DNA from: JBGSKY01 sp041740995
GTDB lineage: Bacteria > Planctomycetota > Planctomycetia > Pirellulales > Pirellulaceae
Length of the DNA stretch: 59,077 nt
Direction: 5' to 3'
Assembly (NCBI GenBank): GCA_041740995.1
Contig: JBGSKY010000208.1
Location: forward strand, 1-59,077
Part shown: piece by piece, positions 16,254 through 25,710 of the stretch
Layout of the letters: each line of letters begins with the position of its first letter
Position numbering within the stretch: position 1 is the stretch's first letter
Notes under the pieces: model-generated
Told to the model about the DNA's origin: nothing
What the model saw: the letters and a program-made list of their open reading frames with translations, nothing else
Database searches by the model: none
Translations under genes and position numbers: made by a program

Positions 16254-18488
16254 TTGATCGAGCGAATCGAAAAATGGTCTCGGCTAGCTTGCATTGTCGT
16301 TCTATTCGCTTTGCCGCTGCTTTTATGGTCAGCCACGCAAGTGGAAACTGGCACGGCCAGCGTTCACGATTGGCTGCCTAAAAGTAAGCCAAGCCGAATC
16401 GCTTACGATCGCTTTGTCGCGAGTTTTGGTGAAGACCAATTTCTGCTTCTGTCTTGGGAAAACGCGACACTGAAAGACGATCGATTGGGGATCGTTCGCG
16501 ACCGTTTGCTCGTCGCCGATTCAGAAAATGGTCAGCGACTTTTCAATGAAATAGAGACCACGGCAACGCTTTTAGAACGGTTAAAATCGCAGCCGATTTC
16601 GCTCGACGATCGCGAAGCTCGAGAGAGGCTCAAAGGCATCGCCATCGGCGATAAAGGAACCGCATGCATCATCATCGAACTAAGTTCAGCCGGTGTTTTG
16701 GCCTCGGCGAAAACAATTGATTTGATCGTCGATGTTACAAGGCAGGTGACGAATTTGCCACGTGGCAAGATTCGATTGGTTGGCACGTTATCTGATGAAG
16801 TGGCCGTTGATCGCGCCGCGGATCGCTCGCTGCGTTGGTTAGTTCCGCCATCAACGGTTGCTGCGGTTTTAGTCGCGGTGCTTGCTCTGCGAAAAGTCCG
16901 TGAGTGCGTCGTTGTCTTCTTGCTCGCTGGCATTGGCCAGATTTTGACAACGTCGATCTTCTACTTTACCGGCGGCAAATTCAGTTCAGTGCTGATCGTG
17001 TTGCCAACTTTGGTTTTCATGTTATGCCTCTCCTCCGCGATCCATTTGATTAATTACTATCACGATGTAATGGAAAAGCCTACCGAGCATGCGGGCACTA
17101 AAGCATTGTTGCTGGGGTTGCGGCCGACGCTCTTGGCAAGCTTAACGACGGTGCTGGGGATGAGTTCGCTGACGATCAGCCAGCTTGAACCGATTCGACA
17201 ATTTGGTGCCTACGCGGCCTGCTGTCTACTGTTTGCGACGATGCTCTTGTTGGCGCTCTTCCCAAATATCACCCGTTGGGTGTTGTCGCCTAGCAAGCGG
17301 ATGCGCTTGAGCGATTCAGCGGGACATTCATCGCGTCTCATTCAACGACTGCGATGGTTATCTGGAATCGTCAATCGATATGCAGTGACAATCACAATCA
17401 GCGGGGTCGCGCTGCTGGGGCTAGCCGTTTATGGGCTGACGAATTTGAAGACATCGACGAAGCTTGATCGAATGTTTCCAGGCGATAGTCCAACGGTGCA
17501 AAGCATGCGGTGGATGGAGCAAAACCTTGGACCGATAATCTCGATTGAAGTCGTATTGGAATTTGATCGCGTGGACGGAAATTTAGTTCAGAGAGTTCAG
17601 TGGATCAAAGATCTCGAAAAGCAGCTTCGCGATCTGCCCGAAGTTAGCGCAACGTTATCGGCTGGTACATTTTTGCCGTCGCCACCTCAAGAAAGCGGCT
17701 TTCGCGGAACGACCAAACGAGCGGTCTACTCCTCGCGATTGCGAGAACAATTACCCGTGCTTCAGGCTCAAGGATGGATCGCTAGCGAAGATGCCGTTCA
17801 ACGTTGGCGGGTGACTTGCAAGACGTCGGCACTCCAAGAAACAGAATACGATCACTACGCGCGAGTCATCGGCCAGCAAGCGCATAAGGCGCTTGAATCT
17901 TTAGGCGATGCGTCAACTCGGCCAGATCGCGTCGAAGTTACGGGGCTGTCACCGGTCATTCAAGAAGCGCAAGTCATGTTGCTGAGCGATCTTGGGCGTA
18001 GCTTCTTGATGGCCTTTGTTTTGATTACACCTGTCATGATGCTGATCTGTCGCAGTGTCATCATCGGTGGGTTGATGATGTTGCCCAACGTGTTGCCAAT
18101 CGCATTGACATTTGGGGCAATGGGATGGTTCGACGTGCGGCTAGAGATTGCTGGGATTCTTACAGCCAGCATTGCTCTCGGGATCGCCGTTGACGACACG
18201 CTGCATTTTGTGAGCTGGTATTTTCGAGCGCGGCGAAACGGTCTCAGCGCGGCCGAAGCGACAATGTTCGGGTATGAACGTTGCGCCGTTGCGATGTTCG
18301 AAACAACAATTATTTGCTGCAGCGCGATGCTGCCGTTTCTGTTCGCGGACTTCTTACCGACACGCAACTTTGCGATGCTGATGATTGTCATGTTGACGCT
18401 TGCGATTGTCGGTGACATGTTGTTTCTTCCCGCATTGCTGGCCGTACACGACCGAATATTTAATCGAACCGATCAGCTGGGCAACTGA
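16254..18488 (+). CDS. MMPL/RND-superfamily membrane transporter
   Basis: A 744-aa inner-membrane protein with the RND duplication: one N-terminal span (about 10-27), a periplasmic domain, a cluster of about five spans (about 200-350), a second start-of-repeat span (about 380-400), a second periplasmic domain, and a final five-span cluster (about 580-735). The typical intramembrane acidic motif is present in the second half (GIAVDDTLHFVSWYF), while the first half has SSAIHLINYYHD. Such proteins export lipids or hydrophobic molecules by proton motive force; the substrate is unknown here. The only start in the frame is a TTG without a visible Shine-Dalgarno, as an in-frame stop lies 24 nt upstream. 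Confidence 0.9.
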   Translation: MIERIEKWSRLACIVVLFALPLLLWSATQVETGTASVHDWLPKSKPSRIAYDRFVASFGEDQFLLLSWENATLKDDRLGIVRDRLLVADSENGQRLFNEIETTATLLERLKSQPISLDDREARERLKGIAIGDKGTACIIIELSSAGVLASAKTIDLIVDVTRQVTNLPRGKIRLVGTLSDEVAVDRAADRSLRWLVPPSTVAAVLVAVLALRKVRECVVVFLLAGIGQILTTSIFYFTGGKFSSVLIVLPTLVFMLCLSSAIHLINYYHDVMEKPTEHAGTKALLLGLRPTLLASLTTVLGMSSLTISQLEPIRQFGAYAACCLLFATMLLLALFPNITRWVLSPSKRMRLSDSAGHSSRLIQRLRWLSGIVNRYAVTITISGVALLGLAVYGLTNLKTSTKLDRMFPGDSPTVQSMRWMEQNLGPIISIEVVLEFDRVDGNLVQRVQWIKDLEKQLRDLPEVSATLSAGTFLPSPPQESGFRGTTKRAVYSSRLREQLPVLQAQGWIASEDAVQRWRVTCKTSALQETEYDHYARVIGQQAHKALESLGDASTRPDRVEVTGLSPVIQEAQVMLLSDLGRSFLMAFVLITPVMMLICRSVIIGGLMMLPNVLPIALTFGAMGWFDVRLEIAGILTASIALGIAVDDTLHFVSWYFRARRNGLSAAEATMFGYERCAVAMFETTIICCSAMLPFLFADFLPTRNFAMLMIVMLTLAIVGDMLFLPALLAVHDRIFNRTDQLGN

Positions 18489-18718
18489 ACTCTGGCGTGC
18501 GGCGAAGGGACTTCATTGCCCCTTATCGAACCGCAAGCCCTTACTGAATCGCCTTGAGGCTGGAACGTTGAATGAAATCTGTGGTTCAACTTCAAGCGGC
18601 CTGAGCAGCGAATTTGCTCTACTGAAAATCGTGCCAAAACGGTAAAATCTTTGCGTCTGATTCCCTAAGAGGCTTGAAAATTCAAGTCAAGTTTTGCTCT
18701 GACCGCAAGAAAGCTGCC

Positions 18719-20542
18719 ATGCGTCGCGAAGATATCCGCAACATCGTCATTATTGCCCACGTTGACCATGGGAAAACTACCATGGTTGATGCCCTGCTCA
18801 AATATAGCGGGCAATATCGCGATTCCGAGCTGACGCAAGAATGCATCTTGGACAGCAACGATCTGGAACGCGAGCGCGGTATTACCATTTTGTCGAAGAA
18901 CATCGCACTGACCTACAAGGGCGTTCGCATCAATTTAATCGATACGCCAGGTCACGCGGATTTCGGAGGCGAAGTCGAACGAGTGGTGCGGATGGCCGAC
19001 GGTTGCTTGGTCCTGATGGACGCGGCGGAGGGGCCCATGCCGCAAACTCGCTTTGTGCTCAGCAAAGCGCTCGAAGTTGGCGTTAAGCCAATTGTTGTAA
19101 TCAACAAGATTGACCGCCCTGACGCCCGCTGCGACGAAGTTGTCGAAGAAGCCTTGATGTTGCTGGTTGAACTGGGGGGCGAACATTTCATGGATCACTT
19201 TGATGTGATCTTCACCTCTGGCAAAGATGGCTTTGCGACCCACGATTGGAAAGTTCGCGGCGAGAACATGGCGCCACTTTTGGACTGGATGATCGAAAAG
19301 ATTCCTGGCCCAGAAGTAGAGCCTGACGAGTCGTTGCAGTTGCTGGTGACCAATTTAAATTGGTCCGAGTTTGTAGGTCGAATTGCGATCGGACGAATCA
19401 CTGCTGGTCGGATGAAAAAGAATCAGGGCATCGATATTATCAAAGCAAACAATCGCGTGGTGCCGGCTCAGATTCAAGGGTTGCAACTCTTTGACAAATT
19501 GGGACGCGTCGATGCGGAAGAAGCCGTTGCGGGTGATATTGCTGCGATCACGGGACTGGAAGAGGTCGAGATCGGCGACACCATCTGCGAACGCGGCGTG
19601 ATCAATCCTTTGCCACGGTTACAAGTCGATGAACCGACGCTGGAAATGATCTTTTCGATCAACACTTCGCCGCTGGTAGGTCGAGATGGCAAATACGTGA
19701 CGACCCGCCAATTAAAAATGCGTTTGGAAAAAGAACTTGAACGCAACGTCGCGCTGCGAGTCCGGCAAATTACCGGTGGTACGGACGCGTATGCGGTCGC
19801 TGGTCGTGGTGTATTGCATCTTTCGGTATTGATCGAAACGATGCGTCGCGAAGGCTTCGAGCTTTCCGTTGGCAAGCCGCAGGTTGTGATCAAAGAAATC
19901 GACGGAGTCAAACATGAGCCATTCGAGACGCTCAGCGTAGAAGTGCCGACCGATCGAATGGGGCCGGTCATGGAATTGGCTGGCAATCGCCGTGGTCTCT
20001 TGGAAGAAATGTCGCCTCGTGGCGAATACACTTTGCTGCGTTTTACAATCCCAGCCCGCGGCCTAATCGGCTTGCGAACACGGTTATTGAATGCGACTCA
20101 AGGAACAGCCATCATCAATCATCGTTTCGCCGAATACCGCCCAATGGACGCCGACTTGCCGCGTCGCAGCAACGGTGTCATCGTTTCAATGGTTTCCGGT
20201 AAATCGATCCCTTATGCATTGTTTTATCTCCAAGAACGAGCTGAATTGTTCGTTGGCGGTGGTGAGGAAGTTTATGAAGGGATGATTGTTGGTGAGAACG
20301 CTCGAGACAACGATTTGGTAGTGAATCCAACGAAGGAAAAGAAGCTTTCCAACGTCCGAGCGGCGGGCAGCGACGAGAACATCATCCTCAAGCCGCCACG
20401 ACAATTGTTTTTGGAAGCTGCGTTGGAGTATATCGAAGACGACGAGTTGGTTGAAGTTACGCCAAACCATATTCGGCTTCGAAAGATCTATCTCCGCGAA
20501 AACGAACGCCGACGAGGCAAACCCGCTGTCGCGATGGCGTGA
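18719..20542 (+). CDS. typA: Ribosome-associated translational GTPase TypA/BipA
   Basis: A 607-aa translational GTPase that binds the ribosome and aids 50S assembly and growth under stress. G motifs: G1 AHVDHGKTT (residues 13-21), G2 RGITI, G3 DTPGH, G4 NKID. Domain II, the EF-G-like domains III and V (MGPVMELAGNRRG) and the TypA-specific C-terminal domain ending with the basic KIYLRENERRRGK follow in order. Length is typical. I use the ATG giving MRREDIRNIVII, the family's N-terminus; a TTG upstream would add 15 residues. Probably monocistronic. Confidence 0.96.
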   Translation: MRREDIRNIVIIAHVDHGKTTMVDALLKYSGQYRDSELTQECILDSNDLERERGITILSKNIALTYKGVRINLIDTPGHADFGGEVERVVRMADGCLVLMDAAEGPMPQTRFVLSKALEVGVKPIVVINKIDRPDARCDEVVEEALMLLVELGGEHFMDHFDVIFTSGKDGFATHDWKVRGENMAPLLDWMIEKIPGPEVEPDESLQLLVTNLNWSEFVGRIAIGRITAGRMKKNQGIDIIKANNRVVPAQIQGLQLFDKLGRVDAEEAVAGDIAAITGLEEVEIGDTICERGVINPLPRLQVDEPTLEMIFSINTSPLVGRDGKYVTTRQLKMRLEKELERNVALRVRQITGGTDAYAVAGRGVLHLSVLIETMRREGFELSVGKPQVVIKEIDGVKHEPFETLSVEVPTDRMGPVMELAGNRRGLLEEMSPRGEYTLLRFTIPARGLIGLRTRLLNATQGTAIINHRFAEYRPMDADLPRRSNGVIVSMVSGKSIPYALFYLQERAELFVGGGEEVYEGMIVGENARDNDLVVNPTKEKKLSNVRAAGSDENIILKPPRQLFLEAALEYIEDDELVEVTPNHIRLRKIYLRENERRRGKPAVAMA

Positions 20543-21016
20543 GCGAGTCGAGAGCGACTAACAGCGTACTAACGCAGCACTCTCGACTCTCAAAAATCCA
20601 CTCTCGTCAGGGGCTGGCACGAAAAAAAATCTCGATTTGCACGGCATGTCAATCTGAAACTGAGCACAATCGGTTATTGCCCTAAATCTGCATTTGGACC
20701 CCATGAGCTTGTCTCACGGGTAAACCAGCTTCGTAAGCTAGCACCACGGCGCTACACCAAAAGACCCCAACGGGTTTACCCCTTTTGGTTAATTAGTTTG
20801 CTTGATGCATCAATAAACTTTCGCTCCGGTGGGATGAACCCACTCGGGGGCGGGATGCGCGACTGCGGCCAGCTTAGCTGACGAAACTGCGCTCCGGTGG
20901 GATGAACCCACACGGGGGCGGGAAAGATCCCACCGGACTCTTTCGGAGCGATGAATGTCGCAGTTTCGATCTGCTATTAAACCGCGAAATAAGGGAGTTA
21001 ATTCAGGACAATTCCG
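20543..21016. other. Repeat-bearing intergenic region downstream of typA
   Basis: No gene is supported. A long inverted repeat (GAGTCGAGAG at 20545-20554 and CTCTCGACTC at 20580-20589, 25-nt loop) starts 2 nt after the typA stop and could end its transcript, though it lacks a T-run. Further right, GGGTAAACC near 20718 and GGGTTTACCCC near 20770 face each other, and a 34-bp direct repeat follows. Confidence 0.6.
20822..20923. repeat. 34-bp direct repeat, two copies, 68-bp period
   Basis: Copies at 20822-20855 and 20890-20923 differ at one position (within CGCTCCGGTGGGATGAACCC and the following 14 nt ending GGGGGCGGGA). Just after the second copy GATCCCACCGG provides a partial inverted match. 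No coding function is evident. Confidence 0.8.
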
Positions 21017-21670
21017 TTAGAGCGAAATGCGACCAGGCGCTGGAAGTCCAGCAAATGGGTCGGCTGGGACTGGTGGTCGTTGGCTGGCCGATGGCGTTGG
21101 AATTGAGTACTCGTAACTTGGTCGCCCACTGCTATAAGGCTGGCTGCTCTCGAACGGCTGTGGCTGAGTTTCAAAATACGGCTGCGGTTGAAGCGGGACG
21201 ATTTGCTGTTGAAAATGTGGCGTTGACGATTGATACGCGAACGGAACAACAGGAACCTTGGCGCGACGCAGATCTGCCACGAAGCGACCGAAGCGGACTT
21301 CGGATTGGTCCAGGTATCGACAGACGCCGCTGTCCGAAGCGATTCGATGGTCAGTAGCAACGTAAGCTTTTGCGATCGTCAGGGTTCGTGCGAAATCGTT
21401 TAAGGCATGTTCGAACTCATGAGCCGAAAGCGGCAGGCTGGCGGCTTTGATAAACCATTTCGCTTGTTCGTCCAGGTGAACGGAAACCGTTCCGGCAGCC
21501 GAATACGGATAAATTCGCTCCAATCGATTTCGCAAATCCCTTGTGGAGCGTTGCAATTCCACCGCTTCGCCACGTGCTCGGAACCAGGGAGACGTTGCTA
21601 ATGCTGCATCGCTGGTTGCAAAGATTGTGGCACAGCCCAACAGAAGGGTGGAAATCGAAATTCGGTTCAT
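21017..21670 (-). CDS. Exported hypothetical protein with Pro/Gln/Ser-rich tail
   Basis: A 217-aa protein. The signal peptide is MNRISISTLLLGCATIFATS (cleavage near residue 26, after ALA). Residues about 27-135 are helical and charged (RARGEAVELQRSTRDLRNRL), followed by a low-complexity tail (about 140-217) of Pro, Gln, Ser and Tyr. GAGGGAG lies 9 nt before this ATG; an upstream extension of 51 residues is not credible. I recognise no domain; the organisation suggests a planctomycete envelope protein. It diverges from the two-span TPR-like gene at 22067. Confidence 0.75.
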   Translation of the reverse strand: MNRISISTLLLGCATIFATSDAALATSPWFRARGEAVELQRSTRDLRNRLERIYPYSAAGTVSVHLDEQAKWFIKAASLPLSAHEFEHALNDFARTLTIAKAYVATDHRIASDSGVCRYLDQSEVRFGRFVADLRRAKVPVVPFAYQSSTPHFQQQIVPLQPQPYFETQPQPFESSQPYSSGRPSYEYSIPTPSASQRPPVPADPFAGLPAPGRISL

Positions 21671-22066
21671 AGTTACTAACTCCCTCTCAGAGCAGAATTC
21701 ACTCATACGGCAAATCACCGCATCTCTGTAGACAGTACACACGACATGCCAATCGCGAACAAGTCGCAAGATTGCAGAAATTTGAGGAGTTTTCAAGGTT
21801 CGACTGCTCAAATCGCACTGCAATTGTACTCAAAATGATGCGACGCTGTTGTCGTTTTGAAATTTTGGTCACTTCCGGGATATTCCAGCGAGCTGGATTG
21901 CAGGCATCTCGCCGAATTTGATATTGGATTGGAAGTGAGCCGTAGCGGAACGGCGCAAGCCGTCCGGTTCTTTGGCAAGTTGGTTTGTTTGCGAGCAAGG
22001 AACCGGAGGGCTCGCACCCTGCCGCTATAGTTGCGTGTGGAAATTTCTTTTCGACAATTTGTCTAT
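21671..22066. other. Divergent intergenic region
   Basis: Lies between divergent genes and must hold both promoters. I see no RNA gene, repeat or convincing promoter in it. Confidence 0.4.
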
Positions 22067-22606
22067 ATGCGATACTTCCTCATTTTTTGGCCTGGATTTC
22101 AGCGAGCATGGCATCGCGGCGAGCTGTACGCAACGCTGCTAGCGATTTTGTTCGGTTTATGCCTTAATCTCGCGTGGATCGCAAGTTTCCATTGGCCGTT
22201 GTTTATTGCCCCATCGCTGAGATTGTTACTCTGGTGCAGCTTGGTTGTCGGCAGCTTTTGGTCCGCTTTTCGAGGGATTCGAAGCTGGTCGATGGTGCAC
22301 GGCGAATCACCGGAGAGTCCGCAAGCTCGCAGTCGTGACGAGTTGTTCCGAGCCGCTCAGCGCGCATACTTGCGGGCTGAATATTTCGAGGCCGAAGCGG
22401 CGCTCCATCCAATTTTTGCGAGCGGAACAGAGGATGTCGAAGCCGCGCTGTTGCTGGCAGGCATTCTTCGACGAACGCAGCGTTTAGACAAGGCGATCCA
22501 AACGCTTGAGCGGCTATCAAAGCTGGAAATGGCAGGCTTCTGGTTTACCGAAATTCGCCGCGAACAGTCGATCTGTCGCAAACTTGGTGCTCAAGCTAAC
22601 GCATAA
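22067..22606 (+). CDS. Membrane protein with two spans and a TPR-like cytoplasmic part
   Basis: A 179-aa protein beginning MRYFLIFWPGFQRAW. Two membrane spans (about residues 22-40 and 45-70) are followed by a helical region (about 85-170) in which EYFEAEAALHPIFASG and RRTQRLDKAIQTLERL look like degenerate tetratricopeptide hairpins. A TTG 36 nt upstream would add 12 residues. Function unknown; TPR-like segments suggest a scaffold role, by inference. Confidence 0.75.
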   Translation: MRYFLIFWPGFQRAWHRGELYATLLAILFGLCLNLAWIASFHWPLFIAPSLRLLLWCSLVVGSFWSAFRGIRSWSMVHGESPESPQARSRDELFRAAQRAYLRAEYFEAEAALHPIFASGTEDVEAALLLAGILRRTQRLDKAIQTLERLSKLEMAGFWFTEIRREQSICRKLGAQANA

Positions 22607-22739
22607 TTGAGTGCGAAATAGTGCGTTTCGGACGCCAGGTATAGGCTTGTCGCTTGATTGGCGTTTAAATAGTGGGCGGAGTCTTTAACTCGCTGGGCAA
22701 CTATTCCGTTTAAACCAACGCTCAACTTTTGTCTGAATC

Positions 22740-24080
22740 ATGCACATCGCCACGCGCCGAATCGTCACCTGTTGGATTGCTGCTTGCTCAATAGCGACAT
22801 TGTCGGTTGATGTTCGTGGGGAGGAAAAATTCTGGTCTGAATTTCGTGGACCCAACGGCGCCGGCGTTATCGCCGCTGCGCTGGACCTGACTGCGGTTGG
22901 CGATCCTGCAAAGCAGCAATGGCGGACGCCGATCCGTGGTACAGGATGGTCTTCTCCGGTAACCGATGGTCAACTGCTGTGGATTTCGTCAGCCATTACT
23001 ACCGCCGCGTCGGAGGAGGAAAAGGCAAAGGCGTTGAAGAATGTCCTGATCCCTGAAATGAAGGACGTCGCCGGATCAGTCGAGCTCTTAGCAATCGGTT
23101 TGGATGTTGAGAGCGGCAAAGTGAAGTGGGAAAAATCTCTGGCGATGATCGACGAGCCCAGCCCGATCCACCCGATGAATAGTTATGCGTCGCCGACACC
23201 GGTTGTCATTGGCGAGCGCGTCGTGTTTCATTTTGGTGGCTATGGAACGTGGTGCTTAGATGGTCAGACTGGCGAGGAAATCTGGCGACAACAGTTGAAG
23301 GTCGATGATAGTGTCGGACCAGGCAGCAGCCCGATCCAGGCCGGAAAGTTGCTGATTGTTGCTTGCGACGGGATTGATCAACAGTTCGTTGTCGGACTTT
23401 CGATCGAGGATGGAAGCATCGCTTGGAAGTCACCGCGACCGCCGATCCGAGCAAGCAATCCAGAATTTCAAAAGGCCTATAGCACGCCGCTTGTGCTCGA
23501 GATTGACGGCAAGTTGCAGGCGATCGTTCCTGGTGCTCAATGGATTGTCGCATACGATCCAACCGACGGCCGAGAGATTTGGCGGATCGACCATGGCGAT
23601 GGTTTTAGTGTTTCGACGATGCCGCTTTACGTAGACGGGCTGGTCGTTTTTGCGACTGGCTATGGCGATTCGCAGCTTGTCGCGGTCGATCCAACCGGCT
23701 CGGGTGATGTGTCAGCAACGCACGTTCGCTGGCGGCAAAAACGTGGCTCGCCCAAGAAGCCTTCGCTGATCAGTGACGGCAAACTGGTTTATGTCATCAG
23801 CGACGAAGGGATCCTGGCTGCGACCGGCCTGGACGACGGCGAACCCGATTGGAAATCGCGTATCGGCGGCATGTTTTCCGCGTCGCCTGTCCTTTCGGGC
23901 AACCGCGTTTTGATCGCTAACCACGACGGTTCGATTACAGTCTTTGCAACTGGCGATGAGTACCGCGAAATTTCTTCACGGACATTGGAAGAGCAGATCA
24001 TGGCGAGTCCGATTCCAGTCGGCGGCGACGTGATCTTGCGAACCAAAGAAGCGATCTATCGATTCAAGGCTAGTCGCTAG
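22740..24080 (+). CDS. Exported PQQ-type beta-propeller repeat protein
   Basis: A 446-aa protein with an N-terminal signal (MHIATRRIVTCWIAACSIAT; cleavage near residue 27) and PQQ-like blades through its length, for example WCLDGQTGEEIWRQQL, VAYDPTDGREIWRIDH and AATGLDDGEPDWKSRI. The mature start WSEFRGPNGAGVI matches the LRFRGPNGSGI start of the protein at 45803, so the two are paralogues. Such propellers in planctomycetes are usually non-enzymatic or of unknown role; true PQQ-enzyme residues were not seen. It converges with the diadenylate-cyclase gene, stops being 15 nt apart. Confidence 0.9.
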   Translation: MHIATRRIVTCWIAACSIATLSVDVRGEEKFWSEFRGPNGAGVIAAALDLTAVGDPAKQQWRTPIRGTGWSSPVTDGQLLWISSAITTAASEEEKAKALKNVLIPEMKDVAGSVELLAIGLDVESGKVKWEKSLAMIDEPSPIHPMNSYASPTPVVIGERVVFHFGGYGTWCLDGQTGEEIWRQQLKVDDSVGPGSSPIQAGKLLIVACDGIDQQFVVGLSIEDGSIAWKSPRPPIRASNPEFQKAYSTPLVLEIDGKLQAIVPGAQWIVAYDPTDGREIWRIDHGDGFSVSTMPLYVDGLVVFATGYGDSQLVAVDPTGSGDVSATHVRWRQKRGSPKKPSLISDGKLVYVISDEGILAATGLDDGEPDWKSRIGGMFSASPVLSGNRVLIANHDGSITVFATGDEYREISSRTLEEQIMASPIPVGGDVILRTKEAIYRFKASR

Positions 24081-24095
24081 CGTATTTGAGCCGGC

Positions 24096-25043
24096 CTACG
24101 ATTTCGAATCGTCGTCGTTCGGGCGATCGGCCTCGAAGTCACGCCATTTGACGGCTCGTTCCATCGGTTCGATTCGCAAGACAAGCCGTCCGTTTTGGAA
24201 CAGCCGGACCGTCCCGCTGCTTTGGCTGATCACCACCGCGATCGCCTTGGTCTTCTGGGAAATGGCGGCTGCGGCCCAGTGTCGTGAGCCGAGACCCTTG
24301 GAGAGCGAAATGCTGTCGTGCAGCACCTCGATGATCTGCCGCGACCGCTCGACGATACCGTCAGAGGAGACGATAAATGCGCCGTCCATCTGAGCGATTT
24401 CCTTAATATCTTCGCGGACGCGTGAGTCGTGCATGCTGCGATTGCGCCGCGAGTAACCACGCAGCGGATCGAAACCGCTGTCCTTGCAGTGCTGGAGGAC
24501 TTTACGAATATCGCCGACGACAAAAAGTGTTCCAACCTTTTTGCCTTCGCGGCCTTCGCGGCCAATTTGGACCGCCAAATCAATGACGCTTTTGAGCGTA
24601 TTAAGTGGCACGGATGATTCGAGCTTTTGAAGATCGCGACTGGTCAGCCGGCTGAGCCGTTCGTCGAGCCGGATGATTGAAATCGAATCGAGCTTCTCAT
24701 CGTCAAATGCGCTATAGGCCGCCACAACGTCGGCTTGATTTTTCATCAAGTCATCCGCCACCGCTTCTAAGAGTGCGTGTTGCAATCGCTCCATTACTGG
24801 CGCGTCTTCTTTGTGCAACACCAGCGGAATTAAGCCAGCTTCTTCGGCACCCTCAAGCTCGCTGGCGTGATCGGCGGCCACGATGACTTTCCGAATCGAC
24901 TTCGGAATCATCTCCCGCAAACGTTCCCAATCGGCAGTACCTTCAAGCAGCAGCAAGATCGAGTCGGTTTGTGATTGGAGGGCAAGATTGCAAGCCGCGC
25001 CAACGATATCGGTGTTCTTTTTCGTAAGTTTGAGAGCCGGCAT
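24096..25043 (-). CDS. Diadenylate-cyclase (DAC/DisA_N) domain protein, DacZ-like
   Basis: A 315-aa soluble protein. The N-terminal part (about 1-105) resembles a pyruvate-kinase C-terminal-like domain (VIVAADHASELEG... LVLHKEDAPVMERL), as in archaeal DacZ. The C-terminal part (about 165-300) is the DAC domain that condenses two ATP into c-di-AMP: DGA at residues 220-222 and the second motif at 250-256 reads GLGSRHW where active enzymes have RHR or RHRS. The Arg and His are kept, the third position is Trp. It ends in an acidic tail. Family membership is confident; activity is uncertain because of the RHW change. No c-di-AMP phosphodiesterase or receptor is beside it. Confidence 0.87.
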   Translation of the reverse strand: MPALKLTKKNTDIVGAACNLALQSQTDSILLLLEGTADWERLREMIPKSIRKVIVAADHASELEGAEEAGLIPLVLHKEDAPVMERLQHALLEAVADDLMKNQADVVAAYSAFDDEKLDSISIIRLDERLSRLTSRDLQKLESSVPLNTLKSVIDLAVQIGREGREGKKVGTLFVVGDIRKVLQHCKDSGFDPLRGYSRRNRSMHDSRVREDIKEIAQMDGAFIVSSDGIVERSRQIIEVLHDSISLSKGLGSRHWAAAAISQKTKAIAVVISQSSGTVRLFQNGRLVLRIEPMERAVKWRDFEADRPNDDDSKS

Positions 25044-25296
25044 GGATCGATATCTAGTTTTTCAAATTGATTGCTTGTAGTCATCGCAAGACACCACTTT
25101 AGCGCAAGGATTCTCTAAAAGAATTCGAAAGCGGCTGCCACGATCCAGGCAGCTGAGATGGTATCGCGACCAGGGCCGCTTGGCAATCTAGGCTCGATCT
25201 TGATCGCTAAATATTGACGTCTTTGATCTGCGATCGACGTTATCTGTTCAGCTTGTCAACTAAGCAAAGCTCGACGGACCAGACGCTGATAGTCTG

Positions 25297-25710
25297 TCAG
25301 ATTTTCGCCGCATTTTTTGTTTTGGCGTGCGACTTGAGATGCAAGCTGCACGTTCCACTATCGCAAGTCGTTCCGGCCAGACGATATCGATTGGCTGCGA
25401 CCTTGTTGTACATAAACGACCAAAATCTTCGCGTCCCGGGAAAGTACATTAGAAGGGCAAATGGATAGAGCAAAGGCAAGCGGACGGTCAGATGCCGAAT
25501 TGCGTCCGCCCCACCGTAACGTTTTCCCGATTCGCTGACGACCCACATCTGGTCCATCATCATGTCGTGCGTTAGCTCTGGATACCGCGTCGCAAGCGAC
25601 GGATCATGCAACGAGACGAATTGCAGTTGTCGCGTAAAGTCCAACCGTCGCATGGTCTCAATTCCACGCGTACAAAACTTGCAATGTCCGTCGTAAATCA
25701 CAGTGTCCAT
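25297..25710 (-). CDS. DCC-family thiol-disulfide oxidoreductase-like protein (DUF393)
   Basis: A 137-aa protein with the family's N-terminal signature VIYDGHCKFCTRGIETM, a CxxC pair at about residues 11-14, and the later WVVSESGKRYGGADAI and LPLLYPFALLMYFPG. DUF393 proteins are predicted thiol oxidoreductases of thioredoxin-like fold; substrates are unknown. The extreme C-terminus has two more Cys (TTCDSGTCSLH). The ATG is preferred over a TTG three codons upstream. It stands alone. Confidence 0.9.
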   Translation of the reverse strand: MDTVIYDGHCKFCTRGIETMRRLDFTRQLQFVSLHDPSLATRYPELTHDMMMDQMWVVSESGKRYGGADAIRHLTVRLPLLYPFALLMYFPGTRRFWSFMYNKVAANRYRLAGTTCDSGTCSLHLKSHAKTKNAAKI

